Source: Colias croceus (lineage: Eukaryota > Arthropoda > Insecta > Lepidoptera > Pieridae). Taken from it: a DNA stretch of 64,000 nt. Within the stretch, counting starts at the first letter, position 1, and the number at the start of each line of letters is the position of its first letter. Below, one piece after another: positions 49,801 through 59,442 of the stretch. The notes under the pieces are model-generated. The model saw only the letters and a program-made list of their open reading frames with translations. It was not told the origin of the DNA and ran no database searches. The translations under genes were made by a program, and so were the position numbers. The DNA is taken from the NCBI RefSeq assembly GCF_905220415.1, contig NC_059562.1:7269501-7333500 (forward strand). Reading direction: 5' to 3'.

Positions 49801-50481
49801 AGCGAGGTTGGAGTGTAGACCTCTGATGTTAGTAAGGTCTACTTTCAGCGAGAGGGAGTGCTGCCGCTGTACAACTGTGTTCCTGTATCTTGCTTTTTTC
49901 ATAATTTGTTTGGAGAGTGAAGTAGGTGTGAAGACGGCAGTGAATCGAGGCGCTTTACATCTGGACCTGAGACACACACTTAGAAGCCGCAATGACGGGG
50001 ACTAGTCTGGAGACTGCGGGGACGCCCGAGCCCCCCCAAGTTGTCCATAGGGCCCTCTCATCCGGTCGCCAACCGGCACTATGGCGCAACTTGGGATTTT
50101 TCGCTGGTTGGCGGGGCAGCCTTTCACATGTGGCTAGCACGCTACTTGGGCCCCCTACTGACCAGCGGTCGGCCAGCGGTGCACCGTGCCTCGGATCCCG
50201 CTACCCTCCATGACTAGCCACCGGAAGCAGCAACGACAGTGAGCGTCAGATCGTCCTGATTGTAAAAGCGCAACTGATTCGACCCGTCTTCACTAAGGCT
50301 ACATCAGCTTCTTCGTGCCGGAACACGGACGCTTGGCGACACGTCTTCAGCTGATGGGTGGTCATTATAGCCGCGACAAATGTCTCCCACCATGTCACCT
50401 GTTTAGCACCACCCAGGGGCCACGTGTAGGGATTCAGAGTTCTGGGTATACTCCTACGGACGGAGGTGACTCGGCCCCCAG
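46893..50481 (-). mobile_element. LINE with a single long ORF, apparently near full length
   Basis: Runs right to left. A GC-rich 5' region (50481-49903), beginning ctgggggccgagtcacctcc, is followed by the ORF at 49902-46972. A short 3' UTR with ctttccatcaggcgagatag precedes an A tail, seen as a T run at 46893-46912. The GC-rich DNA stops sharply near 50481 against AT-rich flank, which suggests the true 5' end. I found no convincing target duplication. No ORF1 with zinc knuckles could be found in the 5' region, so the element either has one ORF or lost ORF1 by truncation. Confidence 0.85.
46972..49902 (-). CDS. LINE endonuclease-reverse transcriptase polyprotein
   Basis: A 976-residue protein from the ATG at 49902. 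The open frame reaches back to a TAG at 50004-50002 but has no earlier ATG. The N-terminal apurinic-like endonuclease shows VDLTNIRGLHSNL (about 21-33), TETQIR (51-56), GDFNAH (158-163), CLDLLLT (210-216) and SSDHCLV (232-238). The reverse transcriptase shows KASGPDGIPA (478-487), NYRPISVTSI (537-546), QYGFRRNRST (573-582), LDISKAFD (608-615, catalytic Asp), GVPQGSVLS (665-673) and GYADDST (691-697, catalytic Asp pair). The C-terminus has EYCSHLWDG and ends GKRAPS. It would nick target DNA and copy its own RNA in the nucleus. No stop or frameshift, so possibly still functional. Related to the dead fragment at 3414-4105. Clade (Jockey-group or other) is not resolved. Confidence 0.93.
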   Translation of the reverse strand: MKKARYRNTVVQRQHSLSLKVDLTNIRGLHSNLASVHFHLETSNPCILFLTETQIRCPSDLAYLTYPGYTLEQNFKARSGVCAYVRDDICCRRLRFLEDPHFSVLWMLVDTGLEKLVYACVYRAHSGDQETIRLTEYLSEAADAAQHKFPSAQLVLLGDFNAHHQEWLFPYQSTDLAGRETRKLAIALNLTQLVQGATRVPDVESHTANCLDLLLTTDPDRYSVAISAPLGSSDHCLVKSVSVYSPPDPSPRGSRRVWRYKSADWDEMRSFFASYPWRSVCFSSEDPSTCADAVTDVLRQGMEYYIPFSDVATSSKAQPWFRAECKRAEALKHEAYLAWTDARHRKAKDVSEKKKAFNRAAKSCKKALRKARFDHVSRIGNKLASYPSGSKAFWSLAKSVESNFCRPSLPPLLRPDGTLAHTAAEKANLFATLFAENSRLDPASAIPPSLPGCEANMPEIRIRQTEVLKTLRNLDVNKASGPDGIPAIVLKTCAPELAPVLTRLFRLSMTTGKVPKSWKLANVQPVPKKGSRADPSNYRPISVTSILCKTMERVLNSRLMAHLEANDLLSDRQYGFRRNRSTGDLLACATYIWSEAIENHGEALAVSLDISKAFDKVWHDSLIGKLPSYGLPAGFCAWITDFLRDRSIRVVVDGCSSDQLAINAGVPQGSVLSATLFLLHINDLLKPGIYGYADDSTVVERYVSNARASTAQIQSLREAMVDRLNLSLQAVSDWGEANLVKFNATKTQACLFSAKRSPFNLTPFFQGVSVPITDHLELLGITLTPTLNFGSYIESKAQVASKKLGILAKVRQYFSPGQLLNLYQAQVRSCIEYCSHLWDGSAKYQLEALEAIERRAKRLINDDELVGKKLQSLAHRRRVASLSVFYRIHFGECAAELHDLIPPSPFFHRSSRRTDSRHRHMVDVPCTRTKRFGSTFFIRTARDWNMLPESVFPDEYNMEVFKKRVNRYLLGKRAPS

Positions 50482-51435
50482 ATACTTAGTTTTATTATAA
50501 TGTTGAATGTCGGATTAACGTTAGATGAATAATCTACGTTCTTAATTCATTAGACTTAAACACAGATGAATATTTCACTGAAAAGGAAGATTTATTTAAT
50601 ACTAAATAAAATATTTTCTTCAGTATTATATCTCTTGTAAAACACAAAAAAAAACACTTTTATGTTATATTTATGTTAAAAATTATTTGTTATTATAGAT
50701 ATTATAATTATAGATTACAGATAGATAGAGATAGAGAACACATAGAGACTATAGAGTCATAAAAAAAACGTCCGATGAGAATGTCTCTAAGACAACCAAA
50801 TAATTTAGACAGTTACAATAATATCCAAGTAACTAGAACATGTTAAAATTCGGCCTTTCCACTTTCATATAAATAGTTCAAGTTCTTTAGGCTTTTAGGA
50901 TAATATTTAAAAAAAACGGATTTCTAATAAAAAATACTTTCAAACATTTGAAAGAGAACACAACAACAACACACACGACATTCCTTAACGAAATTATAAA
51001 TTTCCTTGATTAAGTATTATTGTTTTTATCACCACAAAGACAAACAAATAAATAAGACAGTTTATTGGTTTTAGCCTGCAGATGCCGCAGCGATGACTAG
51101 CGTAATAAAATTAACAACTTTGGAGACGTGAGCCTAGTGGTGGCGCACGGGTTCGTTTACTTTAATTAAATAATAAGTATTAACTTTATTTATATGGACT
51201 GTTCTATTGATTGAATTAAAAAAAAAACATCACGTGAATTGATCACTTGATGTTTTTTTTTTATTACGAAGAATTTGATTTTATATTTCACGTTCACAAT
51301 TTATAGATAATTATATCCGTATTCCGAGTAATTTCAGTAATACCTATCGAATTCAATTTTCAGAGAAATTATTATTTTTGAATGTGAGCATCACACGAAT
51401 ACAGTTTAATGAGTCTTTCAACATAGACTTATGTT
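50482..51435. other. AT-rich stretch between two LINEs
   Basis: No gene. Contains the hairpin at 51218-51262 listed separately. Confidence 0.45.
51218..51262. repeat. Inverted repeat with A10/T10 arms
   Basis: aaaaaaaaaacatcacgtga (51218-51237), loop attga, tcacttgatgtttttttttt (51243-51262): a 20-bp stem with one mismatch. Ends in T10 on either strand. Could be two short retroelement tails head to head, or a small RNA hairpin. Confidence 0.75.
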
Positions 51436-52240
51436 CTCAAACTCAAACTCAAACATTCATTTATTCAATTAGACTACTATTTAGTAGCACTTTCGAATCG
51501 TCATTACATAAGTATTTTTAACATTTACCACCGATTCGGAAAGCAGTATCTATGGAGAAGAATCGGCAAGAAACTCCATAGTTGCTCTTTTAAAATCATG
51601 TCAATATTACATAATATGTAACTTATATCTAACTTATACATAATATATCATAATATGCAAAGAACTGTCCTGTGGTTTTTACGCGACAACCCTCCATGGG
51701 TCTTTATCGTCCATATATTCCTGAATACTGTAGTACGCTCTCTGAACTAGTACATTTTTTATATAAGTTTTAAATTTAGAACTACTAAACTCTTTAATAT
51801 TGAGAGGAATTCTATTGTATAAGCGTATACCTTGACCCATAAATGAATTTTTAACTTTAGCTAATCGGAAAAATGGCATTTCAATTCTATTCCTATTCCT
51901 TGTGCCATAATCGTGTCTATCTCCTACTCTTGTGTGTAAGTCGGCGTTTTTGTGAACATGCAAAATATTATTAAATATATACTGTGATGGTACAGTAAGG
52001 ATACCAGTATTCTTAAAATGATCTCTTAGTGAGTCCCGGGCACGTAAATTATATATAGAGCGAATGGCTCTTTTCTGTAAGATAAATATAGTTTCTATAT
52101 CTGCAGCCTTGCCCCACAGTAGAATTCCATAGGACATAATGCTATGAAAGTAGCTGAAATAAACCAATCTAGCCGTATCTTCATCGGTGAGATGCCTTAT
52201 TTTTCGGACTGCATATGCAGCTGAACTGAGCTTACCTGCA
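51436..52240 (-). mobile_element. 5'-truncated CR1/Jockey-like LINE, copy 2
   Basis: Same family as 16107-17677 in the opposite orientation. It starts at gcaggtaagctcag (52240) and ends in three TTTGAG repeats at 51436. Aligned by eye to copy 1: two synonymous changes, one Asn to Ser change, and one missing G in the 3' UTR. The two copies are truncated at different points, as expected for independent insertions from a recent active source. Confidence 0.9.
51679..52240 (-). pseudogene. LINE reverse transcriptase C-terminal remnant
   Basis: Encodes only the part after the catalytic core: AGKLSSAAYAVRKIRHLTDE onward, including YFHSIMSYGILLWGKAADIE, IFILQKRAIRSIYNLRAR and the end PWRVVA. An ATG in the host flank happens to be in frame, giving an open frame of 193 codons (from 52260), but the palm motifs (DLSKAFD, FADD) are absent, so no enzyme can be made. 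Confidence 0.9.
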
Positions 52241-52689
52241 TATTCTTGTATGACTAACAAATTAATATACTCCTCTTATGTAAAATCGAAGTTTGCGATA
52301 CAACACTTTATTTTGAATTTTCAGTATTCACCTAAAATGCTATAATATTAAAAAATAAAATAAATAAAAAAAATTATGTTGTATATTGTTTATCAAGCTG
52401 AACAAACATATTATTTTTGTTTAATGTTTATATAAGAAATCTCTTATATTTCCCGAAAAAAAGGAAAATATAATAAATCGGAACAGTTCCTAATATTTGC
52501 GGCACTTAATCCCAATACGTTTGGACAAGCTTTTACCGAAACAAACTTTAATGGATTTGGGATCTTGTAAATATTCAATAATACATTTTTAACAGTAATT
52601 TTAATATCTTATATAAGAGCTTTTATTAAAACAACATTAGAAGTCACTTATATGTTTGGTTTTAGTAATTTTTTTTCTATTTTAACTGC

Positions 52690-52872
52690 GTGATATGCGG
52701 TTTTGCATTGCTTCGCTCCTATTGAATTTAGCGTGATGATATAAATCCTATAGTGGATAGTCTTCCTCGATAAATGGGCTATCTAACACCAAAATAGTTC
52801 TTAAAATCGGACCAGTAGTTCCTGAGATTAGCGCGTTCAAACAAACAAACAAACTTACTTTATACTATTAGT
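52690..52872 (+). repeat. Dispersed LINE/SINE-type tail, copy 2
   Basis: Contains cattgcttcgctcctattga, ataaatgggctatctaacac, aaatcggaccagtagttcct, gagattagcgcgttcaaaca and (CAAA)n, ending ttatactattagta. More complete than the copy at 4107-4200. Confidence 0.65.
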
Positions 52873-53664
52873 AACAACTTTTAATGTTAGTATAGATTAG
52901 TATAGATAAAACACCCAAGTATAAGTCGTTTTCTAAATATATTCTAAAAGGATTTAAGACGCTATTTTATTTATATACTTATATATGTACATATTATAAT
53001 TATCATAGCTTACGTTATGACACCAAACGAATGAAACACCTATACCTATTTACGTTTCAACTGATAAAAAGTTTCGTATAATCATTTAATTATATCGCAA
53101 CAAAGACTCAGATTGGAAAGTGTCTACCGGCTATCAGTGCAGATAAAAGATATCTCTCAACTTGTGCTTTGTCAGAACAAGTCAACTTTACTCAATTGTG
53201 TACAACGCAAGGTGGAAGAGTTGAGATTTTCAGGTGTTTTAGCAAATTAAATGTCTGGAAAATTGTGATTGAAAGATATATGTACCTATCCAGTAACCAG
53301 TTATTGCGAATGCAGAATGAGCAAATGATGTGAATCTTCATATTATGATGTGAAAATTTCTTGGGAATTAGTTGAATAGATGTTCAATTTAGTTAGTTTT
53401 ATAAAATACTAAATTTGTATAATTTTATCGGAACTGCAAATTTGTAGTATTAGTATAATATTTAGTTAGTGTATAAATTTTTTTTGTTAGAAATTACGGG
53501 TAAACCAATCACATAGAGTGAATAGTTATTGTGTAACTAGCAAAACCCACTTCATAGCTGTCATAGTGTCCGAGAATTACATTCAGTTTGATTCAATACA
53601 ATTTTATTTTTATCTTAATAATAAAACACCTATATACAATTCACCATAAAATAAACACAATTTA
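52873..53664. other. Unannotated AT-rich stretch
   Basis: No gene, RNA or clear repeat seen. Confidence 0.4.
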
Positions 53665-53833
53665 AAAATAAAAAAATGTTGTGTGGTTTTATGAAACCAC
53701 GGTAAAAGTGAAACTTGACACAAAATTATCGTATTTGTACGATAATTATCGTACGTTTCGACCGTCACGCGACATGCGCTACACAGAGCAAAAAGTTTGA
53801 GACGATGTAATAAAAGTTTCACTTTAAAAATAA
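53665..53833 (-). mobile_element. MITE family 2, copy 2
   Basis: Reverse complement of 37270-37474 with its middle shortened: gtggttttatgaaaccac hairpin, ggtaaaagtgaaacttgaca, ttatcgtatttgtacgataa, gcgacatgcgctacacagag, gtttgagacgatgtaataaa and agtttcactttaaaaataa. It shares flanking bases with copy 1 on both sides, giving the element limits to within a few bases. Confidence 0.8.
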
Positions 53834-54426
53834 GCCGCTACAAAATTCACGCTAGAACAAATTCATTACAAATAATCTGCTATTTCTTATTAATATAACA
53901 TATTATGTAAGGAATAAATATTAATATTTAAATAAAAATAAACCGCTAAAGCTCCCCATTCACGCCACAGCAAACGCATTAGAAGTAATGCGTCGTACCG
54001 TCGCGTCGCGAGTAAATTGAGTCGATATGCAAATCTCGCATTGATATTGCTGTTTTGTCTTCCTCGGAACTTCAGCTTGTTGCTAATTCAGTTATTAGAC
54101 TATCGCTAGTTTGTCGGCACGTGAATGGACAAATTAGTTTTAGATAGACGGGTTGGTGTCGTCTATTTACAGTGTAGTTTTATACAGTTTTATGTAGATA
54201 AGGGTTCTGATATTACTTTTGAAATGTTTATTAACTGAACTTGACTTAAAATTAATTCGTGCTCTCCATACTTAATATTTTAAGATTGTGTTCATTTTAA
54301 GTTATTTTGTTTCCTGTATCCAATGTTATCTGAAGATGAAGATTTTGCTAAATAGAGAAAAAGTAGACTGCTGTAATTTTTTACGTACTTATAATTTAGA
54401 GATTATGTATTTTTGTTACAATAAAA
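53834..54426. other. Unannotated stretch with a GC-rich patch
   Basis: GC-richer at 53940-54130 with an 8-bp hairpin, acgcattagaagtaatgcgt (53977-53996), and an octamer atgcaaat. No gene recognised. Confidence 0.35.
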
Positions 54427-55297
54427 ATCTAGACACGCGGCAGCGTGTCAAGCCGAGTTCAAGCGAAGAGAACTGGCGAGCAGCAGCCGTGTGTATATTA
54501 TTTACACGAACCATTTCGAGCCACTTTTCACCCCCTTATAACTCGAAAACTATTTAAGTTAAATAAACCAAATTTGGTACATATCAAGAGGACCTCAAGA
54601 TTAACAAGAACCTTAAATTTCATAAATACAGATTCAACAGTTGCGTAGATATTAATATCCAAAAATCGCAATTTTTAAGACTGACTGACTTATAGACATA
54701 TACAAAACCTAACCCACTTCCAGATGACCTAGAAAGTTCAAATTTTGTAATCAACTAGGTAATAGTGAGTGTACAAAGGAAAAAATCAGAAAATACTGAA
54801 TTTGTCTGTATTTAATTTTTTTTTCAATGACATAAATTTTGTTTGTATGGAAAAATGGAAAAGTTTATAAAAATAGAAAATAGTATATTCACCTTACTAG
54901 TCTTAAAAAATAGATCAAAACTAGTCAGTGGCCGAAAAAAATTTTGAAATCCATCAATAAATGACTGAGATATAGATTATTGAAGTTTACATATTTTAGC
55001 GCGAAACATCTGTAGATTCGATGCGCCTCTGACATCACACTCACTCGCGCTAGTATCGCTAGGGCTAATTACTTCGATTGCATGATTTCTTTATTCAAAA
55101 CTGTTATTAAACGTAAAATAAAAGAAAATTGTAATAAAAATATTGCTCATACAGGTAACAATAATATATAATTTTACATATTCACATTTATTTATTCTTT
55201 ATTTATGAGTGTTTAGTTTAGTTTTAATTTCAGTGTAGGTAATGGAAGAAGGCTTCGTCGAAGGTCGGAATGATTTAATTTGCGTAGGTAATATATA

Positions 55298-55410
55298 AGT
55301 GAAACATCTTTAGGCGCGTTAAGAGTAAAATTTCAAAATCGCGTCATGGCAATACCGTAACGTCATGGAGTAAGGCGACGATTCTTCTACAACGATCTTT
55401 GCATCTTTGT
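55298..55410 (+). mobile_element. MITE family 1, copy h (inside composite B)
   Basis: agtgaaacatctttaggcgc, gcgtcatggcaataccgtaa and gagtaaggcgacgattcttc. Orthologous in position to copy b in composite A. Confidence 0.75.
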
Positions 55411-55672
55411 AATAGTGTGTGTACAAATTCACGCTGGATGTTTAGAAAATCATGTAATCTTTTAAACAGAAAACGAGTTTAAAAAATTGCAGATAATGAC
55501 GGGGCAATGTGCGCTGACATTCATAACATACAATAAAATATAGAAAATAATACTAAACAAACCATACAAAGAAACCGCAAGAAAAAATATATAAAAAATC
55601 GTATATAAAAAGTATTATATTCATAAAGTAAATCAAATTTGCAGAGTAATTTTCTGTACAAAAAGTAATGAT

Positions 55673-56290
55673 ATCCCATCAAAAACATAAATGTAAAAAT
55701 TGGAGCCGAGTTCAATCGTTGACTTAATTTGCCAAAAAAGAAATGAGATCTAATTAATGTGTGCCTAGTTCTGCAGACAGTCCAGAAATTTATTTACAAA
55801 GATGTATTAAGTTCTTAGGTTGACTGAAAACTCAATTGTTTTATTTCCCTTAGAGAACAATGTTTATTCCAAAATATAACTTTTTTTAATTTGAATAATA
55901 TAATTATTTTCACAAGGCAAACAACTAATGACCTATTGATCCCCATAATTTGATGAGGCTAGTTTTACATACTGTTTATATTTTGTGAGGTTCTAAAAAC
56001 TAGCCTCATCAAATTATGGGGTTCAATAGGTCATTAGTTGTTTGCTTTGTGAAAATAATTATATTATTCAAATTAAAAAAGTTGTATTTTGGAATAAACA
56101 TTGTTCTCTAAGGGAAAATAAAACAATTGAGTTTTCAGTCAACCTAAGAACTTAATACATCTTTGTAAATAAATTTCTGGACTGTCTGCAGAACTAGGCA
56201 CACATTAATTAGATCTCATTTCTTTTTTGGCAAATTAAGTCAACGATTGAACTCGGCTCCAATTTTTACATTTATGTTTTTGATGGGATT
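55673..56290. repeat. Fold-back with about 290-bp arms (copy B)
   Basis: Same palindromic unit as 5561-6173, with the spacer acatactgtttatattttgt reading in reverse as expected for an inverted copy. The arms meet at agttttacat / ctaaaaactagcc near 55960-56003. Arms differ by a few substitutions (for example attgatcccc against attgaacccc). Confidence 0.88.
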
Positions 56291-58109
56291 ATTCATTTAC
56301 TATACACATAGACCTACAGATTGCCTACAGACGTGTTTATTAATTTAAAAAATCTGAACTTTTCAAACATAATATTCAGAAAGTAGTCTACAGAAAGCCT
56401 TTCGTTAAGTAATTATAAGGTGTATCAGCAGCCTAACAGTTCAACAGGTCGATCCAACAAATTGTATCGAAGTAAGGGCCAAGGGTCTGAACGGGGCTCG
56501 GAAACGGGTCCATTAAATGGGTCATTGTGAGCCCGTACCGGATTTGTTTATTACATCTATTCAATAGCTTTATTTTGTCTAGGAAATTGAATCTGCGATA
56601 TCGTTTTGGTTATGTGTGTTTGTTTTTGTGAATAATTATGGTTGATTGGCTTTGGAAATGGGTTATCATGTATAGTGCAGTCAGTACAAGTAAAACGTTT
56701 AGTTTGTAACCGCTCTTAATGGTATAATATAGAGAACTTTTTACTAAAATTTATGGGTTAAATTTATTTATTTATTTACTTCTTACTAAATCCTGTGTAT
56801 TTTTATCCTACATTATTTTAGTGTTGACGCTTGCTAAAAAATATGAGTAATAGGTATTAAAAGCGGTAAGATATGCCGTTTTATATAATTATTAAAATAG
56901 AGCTTCCTATCTCATAAAATAAATAAAAATTAAAGCAACAGAAAAAAAAACATCATAATATCAGCAATACTAATAGCGATAAAACCAACAATTTGAACCA
57001 AAACCACAGAAAACATTATAACCAGCCCTAGAACCGAAGCTAAACCATCCAACGTTCAGCACAATAAGCGAAACAATCCACTATTTTCCTTGCAAATGAT
57101 TTCAAGGAATCGTACAAGTAACGTCTCATTGGAATTGTCAATTTGCGAACATCTGACGTCAGCAAAAAGTATCGCTAATAGCTTCATGAGTTAGCTTGGA
57201 GTACATTAGTGCATCTGCGTTTTCTCTTTATACTATGTTTATGTTTTATAGTTTATTTCGCGTAGATTTGTTGATGCCATTGATTAATTATTATAATTTA
57301 TCATGAGTTGACTTTTACCGGTATTTTACAGGGAATAACAATCAAATCGCGATCCTTTTTATGCGAGAGCAAACAGGAATGTGGAAAACCTTTTCTTGAA
57401 GGCCTAGGGGCTTATATTATAGTAATCTTACTAGTCAAACCAGAACAGCCTTATTCCTTAACACTACAGATAAAAACATTATTAAGTCTCTTAATGTTAT
57501 TCCTGTAAACTTGCTTGCGATCACATAGGTACTGTATACAATTCAATTGACTATCACGTAAGCACAATTGCATGTTCCACTTCCATACATTTGTTATATA
57601 TTTAATCGCAATAAAATCTATTACATTCGATAAATTCCCAAATGTCAATAGTGTTTGACAATCGGCCGGCAATAAATTTTGGCGGGTTTTATTCGGGCCC
57701 GCGGCAAAAATTCATTTCGCTTGCCGCTCAAACGTTCTGTTTGCTGATCAACAAATACAGGGCTGATGAGCAAATTATTTGGAACGTTTATTTGCTAATA
57801 TAATTTGGCATTCATTTTGCTAAAGCTGAATACAGCATGTGCCGTGTGTTTCAGTGCTAAATCTAATTTAAAATTGTAGTAAAAATAATTATTGTATGGA
57901 ATGTTTGCCTTGTTGTGACCAAAATTACACAACCGATTTTTTGTATTTACCATATTATTTTACGTCGCGGCGATCGTGGTCGAGTACGACTGTTTTCAAA
58001 CCAAAACATACTTGCCTATAATTGTACATAATATTTTGTATTAAATAATTTTCTCATATTTTTATTCCTTCAAAATTACTTAAATCTATAATAATATATA
58101 AAGCATACA
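56291..58109. other. Unannotated stretch with GC-rich patches
   Basis: GC-richer at about 56430-56540 and 57650-57850, the second with ggccggcaataaattttggc and a gggcccgcgg motif. These are candidates for conserved noncoding DNA only. No exon was recognised. Confidence 0.35.
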
Positions 58110-58417
58110 AGAGTCGCTAACAAGACAACAAGTTGTTGTGTCGTGATCGGATCGGGCCGCTCGGGGCTCAATGGGTTATGGGAACTTTCGTTTAAATTTT
58201 AAATTTTAAAAGTTTGATATGCAGTGTAGAACACTGATTAAGTACAATGTTGTAATACAGCGATCGAAGATGTTCCTATAATAAATGTCTTTAGTCTATT
58301 CAGAAATATCTCTGAATTGAGAATTCTAATTCCATCTTCCATCAGTCGTTGACAGACGATCGTGCATAATACACGTCGTTATACAACTATAAATATTTCT
58401 ATCTACCCGCTAACGCA

Positions 58418-59380
58418 ATGTCTAAGTGTGATATTTGTAAAAAAACGGTTACCAAATCAATTCCTGGTTGCGAGTGTAACAAGTGTGAAAGAATTGTTCA
58501 TCTTAACACCCGATGCAGTGGTCTAACTAATAAGCAGATTGCCGCGCTTAAGGCTGCCCCTAGTTTAGAATGGACCTGCTTGGAATGTCAGCGCGAGTCA
58601 CCCAGACGTAACTCATCTATTATTATTCCCGAAGACGACGATGAAGACGACACCCATGTACAGATAAACGCGAAAAAGTTGCTGAGTAACATAACGAGGG
58701 AAGTCGAAAAAGCAATAAAAAGTGAAATGCGCGAACTAAATGAAGCATTACAATTTCATAGCGCTAAATTAGATGAAGTCGTAGAAAGCATGGATACATT
58801 CAAACAAACTATTAAAACACTAGAGCGGAAGAACATCGAACTAACAAACCGAAATAATAATCTAGAAACTCGTGTCGGTGCATTAGAGCAACGCCTACAA
58901 GAAATTGAACAAGCAAAACTCTCAAAATACGTGGAAATCGCAAACATTCCGCATGAAGCTACAGAGGTTGTCAACAAGTTAGTAGAAAAGGTGGCACTAA
59001 AACTTAACCAGCCGGTCGAAAGTATCAGGAGTTCACGCCGACTACAAAGCAAAAACCAACCAGCTAATATAATGGTGGAATTAAGAAACGAAAAAGCACA
59101 AGAAGATTGGCTAACGGCTGCCAGATCCTACAATACTAAGGTATCAGATGTCTGCCCATCCCATCTAAATAACAACAACACCGTTTTTATTAGAGAAGCC
59201 ATGACAAAAATGAATAAAAATTTGCTATGGGAAACTAAGCAAGAACTAAAAATCAATCTAAATTTCAAGTATGTATGGTTTAAGAAAGGATTCGTTAAAG
59301 CTCGTAAAGATGATAGTTCAAAAATTTATATTATTAGAAGCTCGGCGGACATACACGCTATAGCAAAAAGTAAATCCTAA
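58418..59380 (+). CDS. LINE ORF1 protein: PHD-like finger, coiled coil, FP-like domain
   Basis: A 320-residue RNA-binding ORF1 protein; it would coat LINE RNA in a ribonucleoprotein. Residues 4-57 form a PHD-type zinc finger with Cys4, Cys7, Cys20, Cys23, His28, Cys33, Cys54 and Cys57. An acidic stretch PEDDDEDD follows (about 70-77), then a long coiled coil (about 85-165, with heptads such as LNEALQFHSAKLDEVVESMD). From KYVEIANIPHE (about 169) to the end it resembles the C-terminal part of the baculovirus FP / insect LINE ORF1 family: VFIREAMTKMNKNLLW, then FKYVWFKKGFVKARKDDSSK and IYIIRSSADI. The start is the first ATG of the frame. ORF2 follows after 62 bases. Family assignment is by pattern recognition, not a search. 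Confidence 0.85.
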   Translation: MSKCDICKKTVTKSIPGCECNKCERIVHLNTRCSGLTNKQIAALKAAPSLEWTCLECQRESPRRNSSIIIPEDDDEDDTHVQINAKKLLSNITREVEKAIKSEMRELNEALQFHSAKLDEVVESMDTFKQTIKTLERKNIELTNRNNNLETRVGALEQRLQEIEQAKLSKYVEIANIPHEATEVVNKLVEKVALKLNQPVESIRSSRRLQSKNQPANIMVELRNEKAQEDWLTAARSYNTKVSDVCPSHLNNNNTVFIREAMTKMNKNLLWETKQELKINLNFKYVWFKKGFVKARKDDSSKIYIIRSSADIHAIAKSKS

Positions 59381-59442
59381 ACTTTGTTTTGTATTGAAAT
59401 AGGTAGTTAACGCTTGCAACAGATCATAAAATTGTATATAAT

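Larger units (their letters stand above)
54427..56290 (-). mobile_element. 2 kb composite fold-back repeat, copy B
   Basis: Inverted counterpart of 5560-7537. It starts atctagacacgcggcagcgt and ends with gatgggatt. Every block of copy A is present in reverse order except the private 135-bp LINE-tail insertion. It keeps about 22 bases (a tttcac MITE end and atatattaccta) that copy A lost. Small indels (for example an extra lone T or A in homopolymers) separate the copies, so they are not a fresh segmental duplication. The open frames inside it are chance. Confidence 0.75.

Noticed and set aside
46860..50530. Target-site duplication around the single-ORF LINE
   Set aside because: The flanks tatgttaatagaaaga and atacttagttttattata do not match well enough to call a duplication.
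53941..54130. GC-rich patch as a coding exon
   Set aside because: All frames are broken by stops and no splice pair gives a sensible peptide.
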